Made by a program: the position numbers and the translations under genes. A stretch of DNA of 64,000 nt, from contig JADDOH010011143.1 of NCBI GenBank assembly GCA_016648135.1, positions 60,310-124,309 of the forward strand, given 5' to 3'. Below the pieces are notes generated by a model. It worked only from the letters and a program-made list of their open reading frames with translations, was not told the origin of the DNA and made no database searches. This DNA is from Agrypnia vestita (Eukaryota; Arthropoda; Insecta; Trichoptera; Phryganeidae). This document shows, in pieces, positions 43,291 through 53,743 of this stretch; within the stretch, counting starts at the first letter, position 1, and every line of letters begins with the position of its first letter.

Positions 43291-44300
43291 AGTGCGTATA
43301 GTACAATGTTTAAATAAAAATTATATTTTAAATGAACATGTTGCACCACAAAGTGACCGCCAGATTATTCCATGAACTAATTTATAAATGAGTATGCCAA
43401 GAATACCCTTTGAAGAATGCCCGGTACATAAATTAAGGATTGGTTTCCTATGCGCTGAAAGATTTGTGACTCCTTACTCCTTATCTATATTTGGCAGAAA
43501 TACGAATTGTAAATAACAAAAGATAAACTATTTTTACAAAGGTCTTTGTATGTACTAATACAAAGAGATTTCACGCTGTAATAATTAAAGTATGTACATA
43601 GGTGTTTGTCTTATTTATCCAAGAGGTTTTCTGTCTCGCTTTTTCTATATGAACAGGAAGTTGTCAGGATACTAAACTGATTAGTTTAATCCAAAATGTT
43701 GAGAAGCCTTTTTAAGAACGAGGTCTGGAATTCTTTTTTATTTTCACCCAATCTCTATAGAAAAAAAAGATGAAAAATTGTAGTAAAAAACTAATTATAA
43801 TGTAATGTAAAAAAACTGATTGTGGTAAAAAGGTAAAAAATTGTAGTAAAAAAACTAATGACACAACAAAATAGTCAATATAAAAGTGGACTCTCACACC
43901 AAGTTTCACAAAACTAATAGATCGCACCGCCTAGGCAATCAATACAGTTCTGTGGATATATTTAAAGCAACACTTTACACATCCAAAGACAAATCTACTT
44001 CTATTTCATAGTTTGTATACATATTAATTTAATCTATTATTTATTTTTTATTTTATTTATCTGCTGTTTGCTTTTACACTATGTACTGTTTTTCTGGCTT
44101 ATACTTACGTTTATATATTTTTTATGTATAATTATGTGCCAGGACACTATTATTAAGAAGTTTATTTACTCATTTTATATTCTTTTGCTTACTTATGAAT
44201 TATTGATTTTATAATATGATTTTTTTTCTCGCTCTCTTAATTCTACTGCTTGCATACTTATTTTAAAGTATAATATATAATTTACGGTGTATTTGTGTGT
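43291..44300. other. AT-rich DNA; 5' part of the LINE tail at 44.3 kb
   Basis: 43900-44340 probably belongs to the LINE 3' region whose hairpin is at 44341, but no peptide could be read. Confidence 0.3.
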
Positions 44301-44340
44301 TATGTTATCTGTGAAAAATCTTAGTAAACATTGTAAGCTT

Positions 44341-44434
44341 TGCCTGTCTCGACAAAGGTTTCTATAGACAGGCACAGTCCAAACAAAATCTGAACAATTT
44401 TTTTTCAGAAATAAACAAATAAATAAATAAATTC
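44341..44434 (+). repeat. Conserved LINE 3' UTR hairpin and (AAAT)n tail, copy 2
   Basis: TGCCTGTCT (44341-44349) pairs with AGACAGGCA (44366-44374); cacagtccaaacaa follows, then aaataaacaaataaataa. Same order as 30816-30911. Confidence 0.65.
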
Positions 44435-44689
44435 TATAATGTACTTAATCCTTTCATTTCTCTGTTGCTATAGTTCAGTTCGAGCTTGTCGACGTGTAGG
44501 TCCCTCTAGATCCCATCCAGCCAATGAAATTCTGGTCTTGTATTACTCTAGTCTCCTCGTAAAATATTAATTCCTGTCTTCCAAGAATGAATTATTCAAT
44601 AAATTCGCTTGCTGAAAGAAGTGAACTGAATCAGTTAATGGATAAGACTCGAACTCATATTTTTCGTTTTTTGTTCTTGATCAGTTCAG
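44435..44689. other. Spacer, nothing recognised
   Basis: No signal. Confidence 0.4.
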
Positions 44690-44905
44690 TCGCAAATCTT
44701 CACCATTCTCAAATGGCCTGAAGAAAGTCAGCACGTCAAGAAGCCATTTCTTACCGCTGACTTGGAACAGCATAAAAAACTTGTCAAGCATCAGTCTCAA
44801 TGGCCAGGCCTTGTACGGCACCCGCGCAGCCTTCGCAGGCCTCATTATCCGGACGTTCGTTGTTCTGCGGAGCCTTGCGCATGCCTGGGATGCCTTTAAT
44901 TAACG
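44690..44905 (-). other. GC-rich patch with ~70-codon open frame
   Basis: On the minus strand a frame without ATG at its start reads TTNVRIMRPAKAARVPYKAW, then MLDKFFMLFQVSGKKWLLDV and LTFFRPFENGE before a stop. GC is well above the flanks. No family is recognised and no clear acceptor precedes it. Could be a decayed gene or element fragment. Confidence 0.25.
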
Positions 44906-45050
44906 AAAGGGCTAAGCCAGATTCCTCTAGGGCGGTGGGCTCCTTAGATCTAAAGTTTTAACTTTCACTCCCAAAATCACCGAGCGACAATATCAATACG
45001 ACTGCTCGGCATTTTATAGAGGTAAAACGGCACATAATTTTAATATTACA

Positions 45051-45260
45051 GTGAAGGAACATTCAAGATGTCTAAATAATTATAACTTCTCAGAATTCGC
45101 AAATCAGTTTTTGGAAACAGGCCACACATATAAAAAAGAAAACGGTTTGAGTTTCTCCACATAAATAATAGAGGCCTTAGATCGGATAACTTAAAATATT
45201 AGAAATCAAGAAATGCCTGAATACTAAAGTCAATATAATCAAAAACCAGTCAAGTCTACT
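45051..45260 (+). pseudogene. PLE GIY-YIG endonuclease C-terminal fragment, frameshifted
   Basis: VKEHSRCLNN, FSEFANQFLETGHTYKK, then two single-base shifts, LHINNRGLRSDN and EIKKCLNTKVNIIKN. The ETGH block that is degraded at 41.2 kb is intact here. It lies about 75 bases before the best hammerhead-like motif of the window. Confidence 0.75.
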
Positions 45261-45333
45261 TATCAATTACCCCCACCATAACTGTGGCCACGCCCCCATT
45301 AAATAATTAACCTATGGATAGATAGTATGCGTC

Positions 45334-45373
45334 CGTCCTGAAGAAGATATAGCGGTATCGAAACCAGTAGACG
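45334..45373 (+). ncRNA. Hammerhead-ribozyme-like motif, best preserved
   Basis: CGTC (45334-45337), CTGAAGA (45338-45344), unpaired A, a 5 bp stem II (GATAT/GTATC, one wobble, AGCG loop), GAAA (45360-45363), a short CCAG stem III region, TA at 45368-45369, then GACG (45370-45373), which pairs fully with the first CGTC as stem I. All parts of a type I hammerhead are present in order except that stem III is minimal and an extra A follows CUGANGA. Belongs to the PLE just upstream. Confidence 0.6.
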
Positions 45374-45674
45374 TAAAGTTACTCCGAGTGGTTTATACAG
45401 AGTGCTTAATTAATTAAAATTACTAATACTTTTTCCAGTTATTCTAAAAAATTGTATAAGTAATAAATATTATACTAATAAAAGGAAAAAATTTGTATAA
45501 AACCAATATTTATTGAATTTTCAACGTGTTTCGAGGCCAGTGTTCAATGTAAAGTATAATATAATAGATTAACAAAAACAAAAAAATGATACATGGGACA
45601 CTAAGTAAAGACAAATTTAAAAGGTAAATTGTATCCAAATTCCATATAATATTTCCAACTACTTATGGTATTTT
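45374..45674. other. AT-rich DNA with PLE tail
   Basis: 45374-45415 continues the PLE tail shared with 38578-38629. The rest is A/T-rich. Confidence 0.4.
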
Positions 45675-45719
45675 AACCAGTGACACACTAATAATTATTT
45701 TATTAGTGTGTCACTGGTT
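45675..45719. repeat. Perfect 19 bp hairpin
   Basis: 45675-45693 is exactly complementary to 45701-45719 (AACCAGTGACACACTAATA), with a 7-base loop. A second weaker pair (gatttttatctgatt 45744 / aatcagataaaaatc 45846) surrounds the next 100 bases, suggesting the ends of a foldback element. Confidence 0.75.
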
Positions 45720-45861
45720 GATGATTTTTATGATTTTATGATTTTTATCTGATTGTATCGATGATATGTAAATGATTTTTCGCGATTCGACTGGCAACCA
45801 TTAGTACTAGACAACAATCATATCTCAGTTACCAATCATCGGTAAAATCAGATAAAAATCT

Positions 45862-48240
45862 TAAAAAAACTCCAGTGTGTAATCGGTTAAATGGTTTGAC
45901 CATCACTATTACCAACTGAAGGCAAACATTGAGAAAACATATGTCCTATTCTGGACGAAAAAATGATGACGATAAAATGAGTGATGGTATGGAAAATGGA
46001 TTTCTCGAAGGAAGCATTTTTTGTTGTATTTTTATTAAGTACCTGCGTGCGGAATACTCTCGATAGCGAATCAGTGCGATAGAAATGGCATAATTAAGTG
46101 TTCCATAGAAAAGTGGAAGATTCTCGAGTGACCGTGTGAGTGGCGTGTATGAATTACGAAAATTTGTGTCCAGGACTTTGTGTATAAAATAAAATTTAAT
46201 TTAATTTAAGTATTTCATTTCATTTTCCAACGCCGCGAATCGGTGACAATATTTTTGAAAACTTCTTGTTGTTGACATAATAAATAGTAATTAAAATAAT
46301 AAAATAAATTCACAATAAACAAATATGTCTTTTTAAAAACAAATTTCTGAAAAATAAAAAACTTCAAAGCCGTGCTACCATCGATACATCATTCTAGAAA
46401 ATATCTTAGATCATTTCAAGGAATGCACGAAATATTTCACGAGGTAAAAATTTATGTAGACAGCTCAAATTTTTTGGATCCCAGCCAGAATTTGATTCCA
46501 TTTAAGTGATTTACACCACAAAATGCTTAAATTCCAGTTTATTATCACGATCGGAACATTGATTTAACACTGCGATGTGTCCGCGCGGCAATTACACGTG
46601 CGCAATATCACATTAATAAATACTCAAGTACCTTTCGAAGTATGCAATAAGTCAATATAATATCGTCATTACCGTCAAGTCATTGATGCAAAAACGCTGA
46701 ATATCAAGAGTCAAATAATCGTGTATAAAGTAAGCATAACGAATTTCACATCTTTATGCTAAGAGAAGATTGGGCATCAAGATACAATCAGAAAGTACTT
46801 GGTACTCAATAGGTGAGCAGTGATTATGTCATTCTTTTTGCTGTTCTTGGAGCAGGGCTTCCAATAATCACACTTCTTCAGCCAGGTATTTGTCTTCGTA
46901 AGCCAGATCACAGACGGGCTTTTGGAGAGGATTTGTGGTGTGTGGTTAGCAGTTAAAAGAAGGTTGATAAAGAAGTCCGCTTTTGCCATCCGACTCCGTC
47001 AATATTCTGGGAAGTGGCTTGCAGGCTATCTTTAATGCATTAATTAAAATTAGGCACGATAAAATTAAAGGCTTAATTAGTCGTAGGGTTCGTCCTTGCT
47101 GGTGTTGCGGTCGAGGATAGAACGACGAAGTGAAGGGACGGCAAGAACTCCACTCTGAATCGCGGATTTTTACTTTTTCTTTTATATTTTATATAGAATT
47201 ATCAATTTGAAGACACAGGCATACAGAATAAAATATGTTAACAGAAATGGGGTCGTTAAATCTGTTTTAAATGTTTATTGCGTGCATTTAATACATGTAT
47301 AACCATTGATATAATCAATAAAACAAAAATAAGTATTGAATGAAGCATAAATAAAGTAAGGATGCATTACACATAATATAGGAAAATAGTAGAATCCAGG
47401 AACATAGAAATGAAACATAAAAAATAATAATAAATCCAGAAATATTCAGCACAAGAAAGTATCCAGGAATATAGAAGTAAAGCATGAAATAAATACAAAA
47501 AGATTAAACAAAACATTATTAATATTTTTGTGTTTAAAAGAGTCAATTCCATGGCCATTATCACGACTTTCATGTGTTTTATTTTATTTTAAAGTACTAT
47601 TACATAAAAAAACACCCTATATATGAAATTAAGAGTATTAAGGAACAAAAAACTTAATCAAATGTAATAAGCAAAGCAAAAAAAAACATTTTCTCATCTG
47701 CTGCTTCTTTATATGTTAATGGAATACATCACCATAGGCTTATAGATGGTGCATCAACGTAATTTATTTTATGGGTTATTTACTGAAGTCCTGATACTGT
47801 TTTTTAACATCTCCTTTTAGTTGTTTAAAGAGTTTTTCTATTTTCTTTTGAATAAACATTTCAACGAAGGCCTTCGGTAGCCCTAGTGTCGAATTGAATA
47901 TTTGTACATTGCCAGAGGAAAACTACTCGACAAAATTTCTGACACCAAGATCGGGAGCCTACTCACGTATGGCTTATCGCGACAACATCAAAAATATGTA
48001 AATTGAAATGTATTGATTTATGAAAAAAGGTGTCCAACTTCGTGTCTCAAAAATATAATTCTGGTCAATCGACTGTTAATGTTGGCGAAACCGGTCGGAG
48101 ATCTGTTTTAAGTATAACTTGTATCCTAACATGTCGTACCGATGTTCTTTTATTATGGTGAATTCTTGATTTATGCATCGATATTGTTAAACGAATATTC
48201 ACATGAAATACTCGCACAACATCCTTGTCACAGTTGGATA
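45862..48240. other. Long AT-rich stretch, nothing firm
   Basis: Frames at 46777-46989 (minus) and 47367-47573 (minus) lack family resemblance. 46040-46150, 46800-46990 and 47080-47160 are GC-richer. 47850-47990 holds a ~47-codon open phase that is unrecognised. No splice pairs fixed. Confidence 0.35.
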
Positions 48241-48249
48241 AATAATACT

Positions 48250-48311
48250 TTTTGATAATAAGAAAAAGTGTTAATAGTAAATTGAATATCATCAATAACC
48301 ACGTCCTTTTT
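48250..48311 (+). pseudogene. PLE endonuclease fragment, left of the insertion
   Basis: IRKSVNSKLNIINN-like codons (ataagaaaaagtgttaatag) match 21440-21490. It is cut at the T run where family A copy 5 is inserted and resumes at 48831. Confidence 0.65.
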
Positions 48312-48821
48312 ACTCCCTTTATATTGACTCGTGGCGTCTGCTTGCTTGCTTGCGTCAAAAAAAAATTTTGGATCGATTTTTGACCCCTTTTCCGTGATCC
48401 AATCGAGCTGAAACTTGGCAAGTAGACTCGTGGCGTCGATCAAGAAGATCTATCAAATTTTATTAATTTTTTAATTAAATAAAGTTAAAAAAAAATAACA
48501 ATTTTAGTATAATTTCGGATTTTTAGAAATATTCTTGGTTTTTTCAAATCGTAATATTTTCTAAATTTGAATTACTCCGTCGGTATACATAATAGGTACT
48601 TCACTATGAATGTCGCAAATCTAAATTGACTGACAAATGTATTAAGAATTTAATCATCAAAGCATGAAGTGTCTTATCAAAGCTCAAAACATCTGACATT
48701 TTAGAAATATATTAAATTACTGTAAGTTTAGTGTTATGTTATATGTTTTAATTCGTCTTTAACTGTTGTTATGTTATACAAAGAAAGGAAGTATAATAAA
48801 AACTTGGTTTTTATGGGTTAC
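48312..48821 (+). repeat. Family A copy 5, nested in a PLE
   Basis: ACTCCCTTTATATTGACTC to GGGTTAC, 510 bp, with T runs on both sides. The unoccupied site can be read at 21480-21500, where the same PLE sequence continues directly (gtcctttttgcaaatag), so the element inserted in a T5-T6 tract and the T run is the only possible duplication. Confidence 0.8.
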
Positions 48822-48994
48822 TTTTTTACGAAAATTCATCTTTTAAATTTGTTTTCATGTTAGTACTTGATAATTTATTCATTTTCCATATGTCATTTAT
48901 ATTTCTTACTTCCTATACTTCGGTTTTTTAATTTTAATTTTTTATTTTTAATTATTAATAATTAATATAATAATAGTATAGTATACGTTGTGTC
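48822..48994 (+). pseudogene. PLE 3' part, right of the insertion
   Basis: aaattcatcttttaaatttg and ttttcatgttag match 21495-21525, the last codons and stop of the endonuclease, then AT-rich 3' region. Confidence 0.6.
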
Positions 48995-49060
48995 CTGACG
49001 AAGAGACCATTGGCCCTGAAACATGTTCATATTTTCAATAAATATGTGGTGAAAACAAGT
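48995..49060 (+). ncRNA. Hammerhead-like motif, decayed stem II, with PLE tail
   Basis: CTGACGA, unpaired A, GAGACC-ATT-GGCCCT (two mismatches), GAAACATG, TTC. The tail (caataaatatgtggtg) matches 21650-21670. Stem I is not formed. Confidence 0.45.
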
Positions 49061-49760
49061 ATATTTTTGTTAATTATATTGGAAACGAAATATGTTTTCT
49101 ATCGATAATTGTCATATTCGGGTATTGTTTTTTTTACGTAGTGTTTATTTCAACGTATTGACTGCACGCGTCTGTATCATAAATACTATAATAATTTATA
49201 TGTCGCCCAATATTTATTTGAAACAGCTTTGAAATACTTTATACATATATGAATTATTCAACATAATCAATATACAGGAAACATTATGTGATTGAAGTTT
49301 GATAATGAGTCGGTTTCAAACCAAAACAAAATATTCATTTAGAGTACGTGGGTTGATTGCTGAATTACAGAAAGATTAATTGACTAATTGACGTATGTAT
49401 AATATAATTAAATTGATAAATATGCATTGTTGATTTTACCTATTTTTTTCCAAGATACGTAATTCTTACGTAATGTCAGATTGTAGATTTTAGCGTGAAG
49501 TGGACATTTCTTCATCGCGCGGAGTCTGTAGGTAGATCAAAAAGAAACGTTTTATGTCATTTTAAATTACAAAATCGTCCAAGTACATATATTTCACATT
49601 TAATTTCTTTGATATTTATTATATAATGTTTTACAAAACCAAACAAGTGGTACTTGTACGAATTATGCAATCTAACGATAGTATTAGACTGGAGGTATTA
49701 AGTGGTCTCGAAAGTGAATGTGTCAGAAGGACAAAACCTAACCGACACAAATACTTCTTC
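49061..49760. other. AT-rich DNA, nothing recognised
   Basis: Only the word ttcatcgcgcggag (49512) recurs from 8009. Confidence 0.4.
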
Positions 49761-50130
49761 TTCTTCAGTCTTCATCTCTTCTGCTGGATATAGGCCTCTT
49801 CCATAACCTTCCATCCTTTCTTGTTGTTTGCTTATTGTAGCCATTTCTTCCGACTACATCACCGGCCCATCTCTTTTGAGGTTTTCCACATCCTCTTTTA
49901 TGTTCCCAAAGTCTCTACTTCAGAACTCTGGGAGTCCAACTTGTGGTATCCTGCCTTGCAACATGCCTTGCCTATTGCCATTTTAGTTTCGCTACACGAT
50001 CGATGATATTCACTTCTTTAGTTCTGCGCCTTCGATCGTTGCATGTATTTAAGCTTTTCTACACGTTCCTTGGAAAGGATCATCGTCTGCACTCCATACG
50101 TCATCACGTGCTTTGATTTATTTTATGTAT
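49761..50130 (-). pseudogene. RTE-type LINE C-terminus, decayed
   Basis: Complement of the 24421-24810 fragment (cttcatctcttctgctgg, gccatttcttccgactac, cccatctcttttgaggtt), with several frame breaks. Confidence 0.65.
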
Positions 50131-50737
50131 GCCAAAAAAGTATAACTTCTATCGCGTGTACATAAGTACTATTTTGAATAATGATTTGTAATTCCACTGG
50201 AAATAGTAAACGATTAATAAAATATTGCTAACCTTTGAAGGACTAATTTAGGGGCAGTTGGTCACAAACGAGTCCTGGGTAAATAGGTGGGTCAACATCC
50301 GCCAAAGGTTAAAATAAATAGAACAGATAGTTTCATCCAGTAAGTACGTAGCCCTTGGGCCTAATTAAATGGAACAGACGAGTACGAGTCGGAGCCCTGC
50401 GGCAAATTTAATATTCCAAATAGAGTTAGCCGCGTCCGAGTTAAGGGTTTCCATCAATAAAGCACTCAGAGGCCAATCAAACCACTTAGGCGTCTGCCAG
50501 CCAATTCTCTGCTCGTGAAGCGTGGGTCGGTAAATAATTAATTGGCGTCTATTGATTTCGGAGATACGTGGCACGAGGCTGTAGGAATATTCAAATTTAA
50601 ACGTATTATCAGTGATTGAATCGTAATGGACTCTAGAGGCCTGGTTTTTCTGAGCGCGGTGAACTCCATTGAGAATTAACCCAATCAGTGTTTCGAATAT
50701 AGAGCGCAATGGCGGCATTTTTGTAGCCAACTAACCA
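50131..50737. other. Unique GC-richer DNA with TAAT-core words
   Basis: 50340-50720 carries a 121-codon minus frame of ordinary composition but no family match, and words such as cctaattaaatgg and aataattaattgg. Reads more like conserved regulatory DNA than coding sequence; neither is proved. Confidence 0.3.
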
Positions 50738-51043
50738 TCACGCCGTTTCCCCGCAGGGGTAGGCAGAGAGGACAGAACGCCATGTTCTTTTATCCTGGCA
50801 CACCACTTTTGCTTCGGCCGCATTCATACGTCTTCTCGTGCAAGCTCTACGGTTGTTGAGGCTTTTAGCGGGGCCATCCTTCAATATTTGTAGTGTTTGA
50901 TCATGCCAGATCTTTCGCGGACGCCCTCTATTCCTGTTGACTTCAGCGCTCGCTTCATATATTTTCTTAACCACCCTTTCCTCGCTCATATGTTCTACAT
51001 GACCAAACCATCTCAGCACTCCTTTCTTTATTCTGTCTGCCAC
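50738..51043 (-). pseudogene. LINE protein C-terminus, intact frame
   Basis: 102 codons: KKGVLRWFGHVEHM, VVKKIYEASAEVN, RGRPRKIWHDQTLQILKD, NNRRACTRRRMNAAEAKV and WRSVLSAYPCGETA, then stop. Typical tail of insect LINE proteins with an 'LRWFGHVERM' block. Related fragments at 57083 and 37900. 5' truncated. Confidence 0.75.
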
Positions 51044-51359
51044 AAATTAAATTGTTTAAAACACAAGTTAAATGTCTCCCACAATTAAGGGATTACATAG
51101 ATAGACATAATTATAGACAAGTCAATTTTTTTATTTTTTTATTTATAAAAGACACTAACAGGATAATAAGTATATGATACTCTAACAATAAAACATTATA
51201 AATGAAGATTATGCCCATTATCCCAATTACAAGTGTCTTCGGCACGCTCTAGTAACATCAATTTTTGCATTTAAGTATATTTTACATATACATTCATGTG
51301 TATTGTATATTTAGTGTTTGAATGTAGTTAGTATTTAATAAATAATTGATTTAATGAAT
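51044..51359 (-). other. AT-rich 3' region of the LINE upstream on the minus strand
   Basis: Lies directly 3' of the 51360-51914 frame on the minus strand and is probably its 3' UTR. Nothing else. Confidence 0.4.
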
Positions 51360-51914
51360 CTATAGGTTCAGGTCATCGTTTAGAATATGGATGTTGTGTA
51401 TGAGTGAGTTTTTGAACGAAGATAAGGTGTCTGCAAGAATATCAGCATCAATGTTAGGGTCAGCACAATACAAATTATATGTGCGACACAACCTTGTAAT
51501 GGGAGAAAAGTAACCGATATTATTAGTGTGCTGACTAATTCTGATGAACTCCGGGTTTCTTATACGGGGTTTAACATGCAAATTTATATCAGACAGAGAG
51601 AGAGAATCAATAGCTCCGCTGAGAATCTTGTGTAGCACAACGAGATCGGATATTTTCCGTGGGGACTCAAGTTTGTGCATCTTGAAAAAGGCAAGTCGAT
51701 CTTCGTAGCTGTGAAGGGTATTGTGTTGACCAGCTTTGTGTGACAAAATACGTAGTAACTTTTTCTGCACTCTCTCGATTCTCGTAACATGTGTTGTGTA
51801 ATAAGGTGACCAAATAACTGACGAATATTCCAATACACTTCGTACGAGTGATGTATAGAGAATTTTTAGACTTTGAGGATTTTTAAAGTCGTGAGATTTA
51901 ACAATTTTACACAT
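51360..51914 (-). pseudogene. LINE RT C-terminal part, 184 codons intact
   Basis: LKILYTSLVRSVLEYSSVIW, then IERVQKKLLRILSHK and a long tail ending HNIHILNDDLNL. The 'lY.slVrs.LeY.s.iW.P......iE.vQkk.lR' block follows the RT thumb in Jockey/CR1-like LINEs. It is the longest unbroken protein frame of the window. The RT catalytic motifs are upstream and missing, so it is a 5'-truncated copy. Confidence 0.85.
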
Positions 51915-52236
51915 TCATTTAAGTGATTGTTCCTAATTTAACTTTATCATAAACACAAAAGGGTTAATTTTGTGAAGTGTGTAGTGATATTTAAATGCTA
52001 GTATAGTGGTTGTCCTGACGAAGAGACGGTTATATACTAACATAAATAAAATTTTGTTATAAGGTCTGACTACAGAGTAAATGCTTTAAATATTAAAAAT
52101 ATTAAAATTAGTTCAAAATAAATTTATTGTTTGAAATATAGCGAAGTTTATTTAAAAGGATTATGTCAATTAAATTAAGATCATAGAGTTAAAAAAAACA
52201 ATATCTGAGTTTTGTGACTCAACACATGTTGTAGAA
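51915..52236. other. AT-rich DNA, PLE motif scrap
   Basis: tgtcctgacgaagagac at 52012-52028 matches the first half of a hammerhead-like motif (CTGACGA, A, GAGAC), but no GAAAC follows. Confidence 0.4.
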
Positions 52237-52274
52237 CTATATCCATGTATGCTTAAGTAAATACTCATGATTAC

Positions 52275-52438
52275 CTTTGCGTACAAGTACGTCGTAGCCA
52301 CAAGACACAAGTGTCATGTTAACGTTCATGTCGCTGGCGATGTCCTCGAGGATGATGGAGTACAAGACGATTTCGCAACGCACCAGTGAAATTGGCCTTG
52401 ACGCTTGACTGGCGAGGTCAGGTAGACATTGTGCAATC
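52275..52438 (-). CDS. Candidate internal coding exon, unrecognised gene
   Basis: On the minus strand a 164-base block is bounded by a TTTTTAG/G acceptor and an AAAG/GTAATC donor and is open in one phase throughout: AQCLPDLASQASRPISLV, RCEIVLYSIILEDIASDM, NVNMTLVSCGYDVLVRK. GC and codon choice differ sharply from the AT-rich flanks, as expected of a real exon. The peptide mixes hydrophobic and acidic helical stretches; no family is recognised. It starts at codon position 3 and ends after position 1 (164 = 3n+2). Neighbouring exons were not found. Confidence 0.5.
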
Positions 52439-52599
52439 CTAAAAACTAAATATAATAATACCATCCTCGATCCAGACCTTAGCGAATCCAATTTAAAACG
52501 TCATTTATACATACGATACAAGGTGTTTTTTTTATTATTTGTTTATCTCTTAACAATTTACTGTGAGAAATAACATCTGCAAAATGGCCGCCACAAGTA

Positions 52600-52800
52600 A
52601 ACCCAAAAAAAATTAATGAATATAATCACATTTCACAACACGACCCCGATATCGGGCTTGTTTCCGCTAATAACCAAGAAAATCCTCCTCACTACCAGTT
52701 CTCTTACCCGAATAGGTTGACCCTCTGTATTTAGGTTAGTTATTTATTACACCTACTGTTAAGTTTGACCGTTCCTCTCGAAACTACAGTACTGATAAAA
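52600..52800 (-). repeat. Family J fragment (one arm)
   Basis: cacatttcacaacacgacc, gcttgtttccgctaataacc and gttcctctcgaaactacag match the right arm of the foldback at 43120-43280. Confidence 0.5.
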
Positions 52801-52865
52801 TAACTAAACGTGCTTACTACAAACTTTAGGTTAGTGTAGACTAAAATAATGGGATATTTCATTTT

Positions 52866-53219
52866 TCAATATACTATTTGGCACATTTCCGGAATAATTT
52901 GTTCGATATCTTGACTAATTTTGTCCTTCAGTTGTAGAATAGTTGTTGGCTTATTACCTACTTTACAATTTGCTGTAAATAAAATTGATATGAACGTAGG
53001 TGTACATATAATTGATTTTATAACCGGAGCGGAGATTGAAAAAATGATATACTTTTGATAAAATGCTACTAAAATATACAATTGTTTTTTCCAAAACCAA
53101 TAATTATCGATAATAATTCTGCTACTTTTTTCTAGATAATCGTTTTCAAACAGGTCGTCTTCTATTTCAGCGTTGTAACTATTCCCCGCATATGTTCCGT
53201 GGTGAATTGTATTAAACAT
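52866..53219 (-). CDS. Unrecognised 117-codon open frame
   Basis: ATG to stop on the minus strand, starting MFNTIHHGTYAGNSYNAEIE with an acidic first third, an aromatic middle (DNYWFWKKQLYIL) and a C-terminal LKDKISQDIEQIIPEM that faintly recalls the ends of some Tc1/mariner-like transposases. No motif secures this. AT-rich codon use and expected chance frequency of such frames keep the confidence low. Confidence 0.2.
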   Translation of the reverse strand: MFNTIHHGTYAGNSYNAEIEDDLFENDYLEKSSRIIIDNYWFWKKQLYILVAFYQKYIIFSISAPVIKSIICTPTFISILFTANCKVGNKPTTILQLKDKISQDIEQIIPEMCQIVY

Positions 53220-53740
53220 AATTCATTTAAATAGTTTGATTTCGCTTGATGTCGCTATATGAAAACACCCGATACCATATAATCCTGAAGATTATAAACT
53301 TCTTAAGCTTCGGATTAATCCGCTGAATTATGCTGAACATTTTAATGTTATGTGCAGCCAAGTTATGTGACATAAGCCAATTTGCCACGGATATTCAAAT
53401 TCCTCCCACTATCTTGGTTTAGCGTCGTGGTCCGCAATTGCTGGGGAATTCATTTTTGCATACACAGCGCTGTTTAGCCAAGGCATGCGTTATCGGTTTT
53501 CGGTAAACCGGTTTACCGGTAAAAATGGCTGCGTTCTTCAATAATTGGTTAAAATATTTCAAATTACCGAAATTTTGTTTGGGATAAATCTTTATTTTTT
53601 TATTTTATTATAATTTTATAGTAATTTTTTTAAACTATTCTATTTGTAGTAGGTAGGATTGGAAAGATTCTTTCATAGATTGTTTACAGATTCTAAGATG
53701 TTTATTATTGATCGTTTTTAAAAGTACTCAGTATATCTTT
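53220..53740. other. AT-rich DNA, nothing recognised
   Basis: A ggtttaccggtaaa-type palindromic word occurs at 53506-53525. Confidence 0.4.
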
Positions 53741-53743
53741 TTC

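Noticed and set aside
48072..48090. GCGAAACCGGTCGG, resembling the second half of the ribozyme-like motif
   Set aside because: No CTGANGA or stem upstream.
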